Part shown: in pieces, positions 1 to 6,594 of the stretch | Layout of the letters: every line of letters begins with the position of its first letter | How positions within the stretch are numbered: the first letter of the stretch is position 1 | Assembly (NCBI GenBank): GCA_001603415.1 | Contig: LUYY01000145.1 | Coordinates: 1-11,636, forward strand | From: Bacteroidales bacterium Bact_07 | GTDB lineage: Bacteria > Bacteroidota > Bacteroidia > Bacteroidales > Tenuifilaceae | Reading direction: 5' to 3' | Length of the DNA stretch: 11,636 nt | Translations under genes and position numbers: made by a program | Notes under the pieces: model-generated | Databases searched by the model: none | What the model was told of the DNA's origin: nothing | The model's input: the letters and a program-made list of their open reading frames with translations, nothing else

Positions 1-196
1 TACCTATCCTAAAAAGAAAGAAGTAACTTAAACTCGCAATCATTTTACTTCCAACCTTTTTTAACAATCTGATTTGCTAAGCATCTAAGAGTTTTCAATA
101 AATTCGAAAAAAATTTGTGTAGCATCTGTCACAAATTTTTAAACTTATTGGCTTGCAAAACGTCTTATGTAAGGTTTTACAAATAACATTGTTAGT
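1..196 (+). promoter_or_regulatory. Upstream region of the TolC-adaptor operon
   Basis: No convincing gene is visible here. Two plus-strand frames that enter from the left edge stop at once (stops at 24-26 and 29-31), so the tail of an upstream gene could occupy the first ~30 bases, but nothing in it can be recognised. The notable element is a perfect 11-bp inverted repeat, AAAAATTTGTG at 109-119 and its complement at 130-140, with a 10-nt spacer, ending 56 bp before the tolC start. I did not find a full TAnnTTTG box. The repeat could be an operator for a TetR-type efflux regulator or an AT-rich terminator of the preceding gene; the first is an inference from how such efflux operons are often controlled. 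Confidence 0.45.
109..140. repeat. Perfect 11-bp inverted repeat upstream of tolC
   Basis: Arms at 109-119 and 130-140 are exact reverse complements (AAAAATTTGTG / CACAAATTTTT) around the spacer TAGCATCTGT. The distance between arm centres is 21 bp, two helical turns, which suits a dimeric regulator. The GC content of the arms is low, so a stable RNA hairpin is less likely, although the right arm does end in five T. Confidence 0.6.
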
Positions 197-1537
197 ATGA
201 AAAAAATTATTCTTCCCATTTTCGGTTTATTAGCATTTACATCATCTCTTTATTCACAGGAGCCATGGACGCTGGAGCGCTGCATAGAGTATGCTTTGGC
301 TAACAATATCCAGGTAAAGTTGCAGGAACTGAATGTAAAAGTGAATGAGGTAAACCTATTGCAATCGAAGATGGAGGCCCTTCCCACGCTTAATATCAAT
401 GGGAACCATTCCTATAGTTTTGGTTTGGTAACAAACTATATTACCAATACAAAGGAATCGCTCAAAACCCAGGCAACCAGCTTTTCGATTAGCACAGGTA
501 TGCCAATATACAATGGATTTCAGGTAACCAATACCCGTAAACAAAACCAGTTTGACCTTAAGGCATCGGTTGCCGATGTGGAAAAGGTTAAAAACAATAT
601 TGCACTTACAATAGCATCGCTATACCTGCAAATCTTATATCAACAGGAATTAGTTGAAATTGCCAGGCGGCAGGTTGAGCTATCGAAAATGCAGCTGGAA
701 AGAACAAAAGTTTTGGTTTCGGCTGGGAGTTTGCCCGAAGGCAACCTTTACGAGGTGGAAGCCCTGGTGGCTTCCGATGAGCTACAGCTTGTAAACGCCC
801 AAAACCAGCTTAACCTTTCGTACCTTAACCTAACGCAGCTGCTCGAGCTGAAATCGCCGGAAGGATTTCAAATAGCAAAGCCAGTAATACCAGCAGTTGA
901 CAGCGTTAAGCTGATGAACGAAAATCCTACTCAGATATTTAGCACTGCCGAAGGGATAATGCCACAAATACAAAGCGCAAGGTATAAGCTACAAAGCTCA
1001 GAGATTGGGCTAAAGATTGCAAAGGGAGGTCTTCAGCCCCGATTATCGCTTGGCGCAAACTATAACTCTGGGGCACAGTATCGTATTCAGGATAATTACG
1101 ATTTTACGGGCGATCCCTTTTTTACTCAAATAAAGAATAATGCCAGCAAATCGGTAGGCTTAAGCCTAAGTATTCCCATATTCAATGGTTTAAGTGCACG
1201 TAGCAGGGTATCAACAGCACGAATTGGCCTTATGAACGCTCAGCTTGCTTTAGAAAGCGAGCGCAATGCGCTATATAAGGATATTCAGCAAGCCTACGCC
1301 GACGCAATTGCTGCCGAAAAGAAACTGCAGGCTTCACTCAAAAGCAAGACAGCCTCGGAGGAATCGTTCCGGTACACCCAGAATAAGTTTAACATTGGGT
1401 TGGTTACAGCGCTCGATTTTACAACGGCAAAAAACAAGTTAGCTCAAGCTGAGACCGATTTGTTGCAGGCTAAGTATGAGTTGATTTTCAAAACCAAGAT
1501 ACTTGAGTTCTACAAAGGATTGCCACTTAAGCTGTAA
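197..1537 (+). CDS. TolC-family outer-membrane efflux channel
   Basis: A 446-residue outer-membrane channel subunit of a tripartite efflux or type I export system. The N-terminus (MKKIILPIFGLLAFTSSLYS, then QEPW) is a clean signal peptide, and the mature protein opens with WTLERCIEYALANN, the typical start of the outer membrane efflux protein (OEP) family. Long Ala/Gln/Leu-rich amphipathic stretches (about 105-215 and 335-440) match the two repeated helical-hairpin units of the periplasmic barrel. A Gly-Leu-Ser-Leu-Ser-Ile-Pro-Ile-Phe stretch near 320 is the characteristic second beta-strand segment, mirrored by SISTGMPIYNG near 97. Length is normal for the family. It is followed after 62 bp by a periplasmic adaptor, so the two are expected to work together. 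The substrate cannot be told from sequence, and no inner-membrane transporter is encoded in the window. Confidence 0.93.
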   Translation: MKKIILPIFGLLAFTSSLYSQEPWTLERCIEYALANNIQVKLQELNVKVNEVNLLQSKMEALPTLNINGNHSYSFGLVTNYITNTKESLKTQATSFSISTGMPIYNGFQVTNTRKQNQFDLKASVADVEKVKNNIALTIASLYLQILYQQELVEIARRQVELSKMQLERTKVLVSAGSLPEGNLYEVEALVASDELQLVNAQNQLNLSYLNLTQLLELKSPEGFQIAKPVIPAVDSVKLMNENPTQIFSTAEGIMPQIQSARYKLQSSEIGLKIAKGGLQPRLSLGANYNSGAQYRIQDNYDFTGDPFFTQIKNNASKSVGLSLSIPIFNGLSARSRVSTARIGLMNAQLALESERNALYKDIQQAYADAIAAEKKLQASLKSKTASEESFRYTQNKFNIGLVTALDFTTAKNKLAQAETDLLQAKYELIFKTKILEFYKGLPLKL

Positions 1538-1599
1538 TGGTTGATGGCTTAACAAAATAAACGCTAAATTGAAGTAAATAACCTATAAATACTAAACCG

Positions 1600-2904
1600 A
1601 TGAAAAAGGGACTTCTTAAATACTTACTTGGAGCAGTAGTTATTCTGATAATTTTTGCAGTTGTGGCCAAGAAAAAGGGTTGGATAGGTAAACCCTTAAC
1701 CACTCCTGTGTATGTTGAAAAACCTGAATACAGAACAATAACCGAGGCAATTACCGCTAACGGAAAAATCCAACCCGAAGTTGAGGTAAAAATCAGCTCG
1801 GAGGTTTCAGGCGAAATTATTGAATTGCCAGTCAAGGAGGGCGATTGGGTGGAAAAGGGGAAATTGCTCTGTAGGATTAAACCCGATACCTACATATCGC
1901 TTAAGGAGCGAGCCATTGCTGCCGTTAACTCAGCCAATGCCAGGTTAATACAAGCAAAAGCACAACTTGCCCAATCGGAACTTTCGTTCAAAAGGAGCAA
2001 GCAGCTATACGAACAAAAGGCAATCTCCGAGTCAGAGTTTGAAACAGCCCGAACCAACTACGAGGTGGCACAAGCCGAGCTGAAAGCGGCAAACTACAGC
2101 GTTGAAAGTGCTCAGGCATCGTTACGAGAAGCCGAGGAAAATCTTCGTAAAACAACCATCTACGCACCCATATCGGGAACTGTTTCAAAGCTAAATGTTG
2201 AACTTGGCGAACGCGTGGTTGGAACCATCCAGATGGCTGGCACGGAAATTATGCGAATTGCAAACCTTAACCGCATGGAAGCCCGTGTAAACGTGAACGA
2301 AAACGACATTGTTAAGGTAAAGATTGCCGATACCGCCCTTATTGAGGTTGATGCCTACATTGGACGAAAATTTAAAGGCGTTGTTACCCAAATAGCCAAT
2401 ACTGCCAATGTACAAGGCCTTACAGCCGACCAGGTTACCAATTTCGAGGTGCGAATATTTATACTTGAAAGCTCATATAAGGACCTTCTCACCAATACCA
2501 AAACCAGTCCATTCCGCCCGGGAATGTCAACTACCGTTGAAATTCTTACAAACACCAAGGAGAACGTGCTAACCATTCCTATCCTTGCCGTTACAACCCG
2601 CATTGATACCTTAAAGAAAACTGGCGAGTGGGAAAAGGTTGATGAGAATACCAAACCCGATGAAACCAAATCAACCAAAATAGAGAAGCCGAAGGAGATT
2701 GTTTTTATAGCCAAAGGCGATACCGCCCGAATTATTGAGGTTAAAACGGGTATTCAGGATAATCAGTACATTGAAGTTGTTGAAGGCTTAAAGGGCGACG
2801 AAGAGGTAATTACAGCACCCTACAGTGCTATATCGCGTAAGCTGAAAGATAAAGCCCTAATCCGAAAGGTAAAAAACAAGGAAGAGCTTTTTAAAACCGA
2901 ATAG
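1600..2904 (+). CDS. Periplasmic adaptor of a tripartite efflux pump (MacA/HlyD type)
   Basis: A 434-residue inner-membrane-anchored adaptor linking a transporter to the TolC channel. Residues 8-23 form a single N-terminal membrane helix. Residues ~62-92 (SSEVSGEIIELPVKEGDWVEKG) and ~187-222 (YAPISGTVSKL, GERVVGT) are the two halves of the biotinyl-lipoyl-like barrel, split by an Ala/Gln/Glu-rich alpha-hairpin (~100-185). A beta-barrel domain follows (~228-318), then a membrane-proximal domain (~323 onward) interrupted at about 334-366 by a Lys/Glu/Thr-rich hydrophilic linker. The hairpin length and N-terminal anchor fit MacA-like adaptors that partner ABC (MacB) permeases, but an RND partner cannot be excluded. 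The next gene starts only 12 bp downstream, so tsaB is probably co-transcribed. Confidence 0.9.
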   Translation: MKKGLLKYLLGAVVILIIFAVVAKKKGWIGKPLTTPVYVEKPEYRTITEAITANGKIQPEVEVKISSEVSGEIIELPVKEGDWVEKGKLLCRIKPDTYISLKERAIAAVNSANARLIQAKAQLAQSELSFKRSKQLYEQKAISESEFETARTNYEVAQAELKAANYSVESAQASLREAEENLRKTTIYAPISGTVSKLNVELGERVVGTIQMAGTEIMRIANLNRMEARVNVNENDIVKVKIADTALIEVDAYIGRKFKGVVTQIANTANVQGLTADQVTNFEVRIFILESSYKDLLTNTKTSPFRPGMSTTVEILTNTKENVLTIPILAVTTRIDTLKKTGEWEKVDENTKPDETKSTKIEKPKEIVFIAKGDTARIIEVKTGIQDNQYIEVVEGLKGDEEVITAPYSAISRKLKDKALIRKVKNKEELFKTE

Positions 2905-2916
2905 GTAGCATAAAGA

Positions 2917-3621
2917 ATGGCTAAAATACTGTGCATTGAAACCGGAACCACTATTTGTTCGGTAGCCGTAGGCGATGAAAATGGAATACTTGGGGTCAGA
3001 GAGATTTCTGACCCCAAGGCACATTCAACCCAACTGCCATTGCTTATTAACGAGGTTCTTGGTGTAGCTGAATTTACTGCAAAGCAGATTGATGCAGTTG
3101 CTGTTAGTAAAGGACCTGGTTCATATACAGGTCTTAGAATAGGCGTTTCCATGGCAAAAGGAATTTGTTACACTGCCGGAGTGCCACTTATAGGTGTGGG
3201 AAGCTTACAGGCCATGGCTACGGGTTTAATACTATCAAACCCCTATTTACCTGCCGATGCTCTACTTTGTCCTATGATTGATGCTCGACGAATGGAGGTT
3301 TACACCGCTCTTTTCAATCGACAGGGCGAACCCATTACTGAAGTAAACGCAGCCATAATTGCCGAAAATTCCTTTTCCGCTTATCTTAAAAATCAGCAAG
3401 TTATATTTTTTGGCGATGGTTCGGCCAAGTGTAAGGAGGTGATTAAAGATAGAAATGCTATATTTATCGATAGTTTTCAGCCTTCGGCACGCTTTATGCT
3501 GCCTTTGGCATTAAAAGCATACACCAATGATGAATTTGAAGATACAGCCTATTTTGAGCCCTTCTACCTCAAAGATTTTGTGGCAACAACACCAAGGAAT
3601 AAGATTTTTCCTGAGAGTTAG
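2917..3621 (+). CDS. tsaB: tRNA N6-threonylcarbamoyladenosine biosynthesis protein TsaB
   Basis: A 234-residue member of the Kae1/TsaD/YeaZ (ASKHA-fold) family. TsaB is the non-catalytic scaffold that pairs with TsaD, and with TsaE makes the t6A37 modification on tRNAs reading ANN codons in the cytoplasm. The family signature is clear: an N-terminal ILCIETGTTICSVAV strand-turn, KGPGSYTGLRIG at residues 65-76, then PMIDARRMEVYTA at ~119-131. The C-terminus (YFEPFYLKDFVATTP) is the typical Bacteroidota ending, supporting the frame to the stop at 3619-3621. The ATG at 2917 lies 12 bp after the adaptor stop. Codons 25-34 are embedded in a perfect 12-bp hairpin. The last ~44-95 bp may overlap the next gene, depending on that gene's start. 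Confidence 0.95.
   Translation: MAKILCIETGTTICSVAVGDENGILGVREISDPKAHSTQLPLLINEVLGVAEFTAKQIDAVAVSKGPGSYTGLRIGVSMAKGICYTAGVPLIGVGSLQAMATGLILSNPYLPADALLCPMIDARRMEVYTALFNRQGEPITEVNAAIIAENSFSAYLKNQQVIFFGDGSAKCKEVIKDRNAIFIDSFQPSARFMLPLALKAYTNDEFEDTAYFEPFYLKDFVATTPRNKIFPES
2989..3018 (+). repeat. 12-bp perfect inverted repeat inside tsaB
   Basis: Arms CTTGGGGTCAGA (2989-3000) and TCTGACCCCAAG (3007-3018) are exact reverse complements around a 6-nt loop (GAGATT). The element is exactly ten codons long and in phase with the reading frame (residues L25 to K34). Half of the arm bases are G or C, so the RNA stem should be stable; no T-tract follows, so it is not an intrinsic terminator. Confidence 0.85.
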
Positions 3622-4399
3622 CGGAATTACGTTAGTATGGTTCATTGTTTTAAATCTCAACCTTTACGCTCAAAATGGGACCAAAGCCTTTGTAGGCGGC
3701 GAAAAGTTAAAGTACCAAATTTACTATGGTTTTATAAATGGTGGCGAGGCAGTACTGCAGGTAAATGAACAAATTTTTAATAATAAGCCCGCCTATCACC
3801 TATACCTTAATGGCCGAACGGTAGGCATAGCCAATACCCTGTACAATGTAAACGACACCTACGAGAGCTATACCGACCCGGCAACCCATTGGCCCTACTT
3901 TTCCATACGAAACATACACGAAGGGCACTACAGGCATTACAGTACTCAAACCTGGGATCACTGGAGCCGACCCGATTCCTCCATTGTAATAAGTTCCAAA
4001 ACCGGCAAGGTGGTGGTGGTTAAAGGTTGCCAGGATATTCTTTCATCGGTTTACTACCTCAGAAATAAAATGCTAACCATGCCACCCTTAAAACCCGAGC
4101 AAACGCTTACCGTTGACACCTACTTTACCGACGAGAAGTATCCGCTCACGGTTAGGTTTAAAGGTTACGAAACCATTAAAACCAAGTTTGGCATGGTTAA
4201 GTGCATGAAGTTCATGCCTGTTGTTATAACCGGTAGGGTTTTTAAAACCAAGGACGATATGACCATCTGGTTCACCAGCGACTCAAACTTTATTCCCATC
4301 CGTATTAAGTTCGATATTTTTGTTGGCTCTGTTTACTGCGATTTAATTGAGTATAAAGGGTTAGCTAATGAGTTTGCAGCGTTGGAGAAGAAGGATTAA
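3578..4399 (+). CDS. Secreted DUF3108 family protein
   Basis: A probably periplasmic or cell-surface protein of unknown function. After a hydrophobic segment (GITLVWFIVLNLNLYAQ) the mature part begins GTKAFVGGEKLKYQIYYGFINGGEA, the typical opening of DUF3108: an extended beta-rich domain with TYESYTDPATHWPYFS and a late DMTIWFTSDSNFIPIRIKF strand pair, all visible here. The start is uncertain. The first ATGs (3527, 3530) would overlap tsaB by about 95 bp, through codons encoding its conserved end, and give a ~40-residue leader before the hydrophobic core. TTG at 3578 gives 273 residues with a better-proportioned signal peptide and is used here. The most natural signal peptide would start at the ATA at 3599. 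It is the last gene of the tolC-adaptor-tsaB run; a periplasmic or envelope role is inferred from the signal peptide only. Confidence 0.8.
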   Translation: MWQQHQGIRFFLRVSGITLVWFIVLNLNLYAQNGTKAFVGGEKLKYQIYYGFINGGEAVLQVNEQIFNNKPAYHLYLNGRTVGIANTLYNVNDTYESYTDPATHWPYFSIRNIHEGHYRHYSTQTWDHWSRPDSSIVISSKTGKVVVVKGCQDILSSVYYLRNKMLTMPPLKPEQTLTVDTYFTDEKYPLTVRFKGYETIKTKFGMVKCMKFMPVVITGRVFKTKDDMTIWFTSDSNFIPIRIKFDIFVGSVYCDLIEYKGLANEFAALEKKD

Positions 4400-4702
4400 G
4401 AAGATATTAAGGTAACCCTACACAATTCCATTTTGATAGGACATGGTAATATTCTTTTTTTATACAAACTGGTATTAGATAAACGGTTTACAAAATTCTC
4501 CAAAAATGAAATGGAATAGGTGATAATTTATGCCCTCGCCTTCGCTCAGCATTACACGGAACCGTTTAATACCCGTATTTAGCAGTGATTATTCCAACAA
4601 GTTAAAAAGGCAATGTAATCAGGATGATGCTCCTTTCTTATCAAGAATTTTTTTGTTGATACTTTTTTGCTATATTTGCAACCCATTGTAAAATAGAAAT
4701 AT
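4400..4702. other. Gene-free region before efp
   Basis: These 303 bases hold no convincing gene. A 53-codon frame from ATG 4530 to the stop at 4689-4691 runs through the efp promoter and resembles nothing. Two long-range complementarities stand out: ATTCCATTT at 4425-4433 with AAATGGAAT at 4509-4517, and GGTATT(AGAT)AAACGGTT at 4471-4488 with AACCGTTTAATACC at 4560-4573. The segment CTTCGCTCAGC at 4540-4550 is locally GC-rich and resembles half of a dispersed palindromic repeat. The right end carries the efp promoter. I see no strong terminator for the upstream operon. Confidence 0.6.
4652..4678 (+). promoter_or_regulatory. Bacteroidota-type promoter of efp
   Basis: TATATTTG at 4671-4678 is an exact match to the -7 consensus TAnnTTTG. 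TTTG (4652-4655) or TTG (4656-4658) lies upstream, but at 15 or 12 bp this is closer than the usual ~19-21 bp, so the -33 assignment is weak. The predicted transcript would start about 20 bp before the efp ATG. Confidence 0.6.
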
Positions 4703-5269
4703 ATGGCAACTACAGCGGATTTCAAGAACGGACTGTTTATTTTATTCAACGGAAAAATTTACACCATTGTTCAATTTCAACATGTAAAACCCGGGAAAGG
4801 CGGTGCTTTTGTTCGTACCAAGCTAAAGAGCATAGAAAACGGAAAAGTAATAGAGAACACCTTTAACGCCGGAGTTAAAATAGATGTTGTTAGGGTTGAA
4901 CGCAGGCCATACCAATTCCTATATAAGGACGAATTGGGATATCACTTCATGCATCAGGAGACCTTTGAACAGGTTTCGATAGATGAGTATATGATTGAAA
5001 ACCCCGATTTGCTCAAGGAAGGTCAGTACGTTGAAATGATGGTTGAGGCCGAAAAGGAAAACATACTTACCTGCGAGCTTCCACCGTTTGTTGAAATGGA
5101 GGTAACCTATACCGAACCTGGCCTTAAGGGCGATACTGCTTCGTCCACTGCGCTTAAACCGGCAACCGTTGAAACCGGGGCTGTTATCAATGTACCCCTC
5201 TTTGTGAACATTGGCGATAAAATTAAAATTGATACCCGTACCAGGGAGTACGTTGAAAGGGTTAAGTAA
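4703..5269 (+). CDS. efp: Elongation factor P
   Basis: A 188-residue translation factor that binds between the ribosomal P and E sites and relieves stalling at polyproline stretches. Three beta-barrel domains are visible: a KOW-like N-terminal domain (1-63) with the tip loop KPGKGGAFVRTKL; a central OB domain (~66-128) containing RRPYQFLYKDELGYHFM; and the C-terminal OB domain (~130-188) with the family signature TYTEPGLKGDTASS and the ending VNIGDKIKIDTRTREYVERV. Length is typical. Lys32 in the tip loop aligns with the lysine that EpmA beta-lysylates in E. coli; no modification enzyme is encoded nearby. It has its own promoter just upstream and a strong terminator after it, so it is probably monocistronic. 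Confidence 0.98.
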   Translation: MATTADFKNGLFILFNGKIYTIVQFQHVKPGKGGAFVRTKLKSIENGKVIENTFNAGVKIDVVRVERRPYQFLYKDELGYHFMHQETFEQVSIDEYMIENPDLLKEGQYVEMMVEAEKENILTCELPPFVEMEVTYTEPGLKGDTASSTALKPATVETGAVINVPLFVNIGDKIKIDTRTREYVERVK

Positions 5270-5306
5270 TTTTGTTAAATAATAGAGCTTAATCTTGTTT
5301 TATTGT

Positions 5307-5314
5307 TATTTTTG
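5307..5314 (+). promoter_or_regulatory. Possible -7 box for the phosphatase gene
   Basis: TATTTTTG matches TAnnTTTG and lies 56 bp before the ATG at 5371. It sits only 3 bp before the efp terminator hairpin, so a transcript starting here would begin within the left arm of the hairpin. No -33 motif is seen at normal spacing, which keeps confidence low. Confidence 0.35.
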
Positions 5315-5317
5315 TAG

Positions 5318-5352
5318 TAACTTATTCCTCTTTAGGAATAAGTTATTTTTTT
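5318..5352 (+). terminator. Intrinsic terminator of efp
   Basis: A perfect 12-bp stem, TAACTTATTCCT (5318-5329) and its complement (5334-5345), with a 4-nt CTTT loop, is followed directly by seven T (5346-5352). It lies 48 bp after the efp stop and 18 bp before the next start codon, so it also occupies the leader of the phosphatase gene. Confidence 0.85.
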
Positions 5353-5370
5353 AAAGGCTAAATCTGAATT

Positions 5371-6594
5371 ATGTCGATTACTGCGTCGCAGAATAGATTA
5401 AAGCTGAGTACTTTTAAACTCAATACGCTTCTTGGTATGGCTCAGGCTATAAGCGCTGAGCTGAAAACCGAGGAGTTAATTGACCGTTTTCGGCTTATAT
5501 TGAACGACGATTTAGGTATCGATAGGATATTGCTTTATAAGATTGAGGAAGGGAAGTGGGAGCTATTGCTCAACAGCAATTGCCCTGACCGGGTGGTTGA
5601 AAATATCAATGTGGAGCGCGATTTGCTACCCTTTAATGAGATTACTTTTGTTGGGGTTTCGGACAACCCCATACTGCTTGAGCTCGATGTAATAATCCCT
5701 GTTATTCAAAACAATCAGCCTGTGGGCTATGTGCTAATAGGCGATACCAATGAGTATGAGAAGGGGGTTAGCGCTACCATACGCCATTTGAACTTTGTTC
5801 AAACCCTTTCCATAATCATCTTTGTTGCCATAGAGAACCTGCGACTATTTCACAAGAGCTTGGAGCAGGAGGCTATGCGAAAAGAGCTTGAGCTTGCCTC
5901 GCGCATGCAGTCGATGCTCATTCCTTCGCCTGCCGATATGCCCAAATTCCAAGGTGTTAGCATTGGATCATACTATAGCCCACATTTTGAGGTAGGAGGC
6001 GACTACTACGATGTTATTACCCTTAGCCCTAACGATATGGGGTTTTGCATAGCCGATGTTTCCGGCAAGGGTATCTCTGCAGCGCTGCTAATGTCCAATT
6101 TTCAAGCTAACCTTAGAGCCCTTTTTACAAAGGATATTAGCTTATCCACTCTAATCGAAAGCCTTAACGAAAGGGTTTTGGCAACCGCCAAAGGCGAAAA
6201 ATTTATTACCCTTTTTGTGGGACGATACAACAACCAAACCCGAAAGTTGGAGTACATTAATGCTGGACATAACCCACCGTTCATGTTTCTTCGCAGTTCC
6301 GGTAAAATAGTCCAGCTCACATCGGGCTGTGTTGGCTTGGGAATGATTGACGATATCCCGGTTATCAACCAAGGCGTGTTAAATATCGATGAGCCAAGCA
6401 CTCTGCTTTGCTACACCGATGGATTAGTTGAAACCATTGAAGGCGATAGGGTTGTTTACAACACCAAGATTTTGGAAAAAAACTTTTCGCGAAGCCAAAC
6501 CGTGCAGCAAATAATTAATGCCATTGCTCAGGAGAGGGAATCGGATGCCGATGTTTTTGACGATATCTCAATACTGGGCTTCGATTTTGAGTAG
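5371..6594 (+). CDS. GAF-domain PP2C (RsbU/SpoIIE-type) serine phosphatase
   Basis: A 407-residue cytoplasmic signalling phosphatase. Residues ~20-155 form a GAF-like sensor domain, residues ~158-185 a helical linker with the usual ELELASRMQSMLIP element, and ~190-407 the SpoIIE-type PP2C domain. Metal-binding and core motifs are intact: GGDYYD (209-214), IADVSGKG (227-234), INAGHNPP (296-303), CYTDGLVE (347-354) and DDISIL (397-402). Members dephosphorylate STAS-domain anti-anti-sigma factors or similar partners in partner-switching pathways. No STAS protein, anti-sigma kinase or sigma factor is encoded in the window, so the target is unknown. The ATG at 5371 is preceded at 18 bp by the efp terminator. 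The last 67 bp, which encode the DDISIL metal-site region, overlap the end of a gene on the opposite strand. Confidence 0.9.
   Translation: MSITASQNRLKLSTFKLNTLLGMAQAISAELKTEELIDRFRLILNDDLGIDRILLYKIEEGKWELLLNSNCPDRVVENINVERDLLPFNEITFVGVSDNPILLELDVIIPVIQNNQPVGYVLIGDTNEYEKGVSATIRHLNFVQTLSIIIFVAIENLRLFHKSLEQEAMRKELELASRMQSMLIPSPADMPKFQGVSIGSYYSPHFEVGGDYYDVITLSPNDMGFCIADVSGKGISAALLMSNFQANLRALFTKDISLSTLIESLNERVLATAKGEKFITLFVGRYNNQTRKLEYINAGHNPPFMFLRSSGKIVQLTSGCVGLGMIDDIPVINQGVLNIDEPSTLLCYTDGLVETIEGDRVVYNTKILEKNFSRSQTVQQIINAIAQERESDADVFDDISILGFDFE

Noticed and set aside
1..31. Possible C-terminal tail of a gene entering from the left edge
   Set aside because: Two frames stop within the first 31 bases, but there is too little sequence to choose between them or to identify a product.
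1538..1599. Spacer between tolC and the adaptor gene examined for a promoter or terminator
   Set aside because: No TAnnTTTG box or hairpin was found, which fits co-transcription.
2355..2714. Minus-strand 119-codon frame opposite the adaptor gene
   Set aside because: It is a shadow of a well-supported adaptor coding region, with no recognisable domain and no promoter.
4530..4691. A 53-codon plus-strand frame from ATG 4530 in the spacer before efp
   Set aside because: It runs across the efp promoter, shows no recognisable protein features apart from a hydrophobic end encoded by the T-rich promoter, and ends 11 bp before efp.
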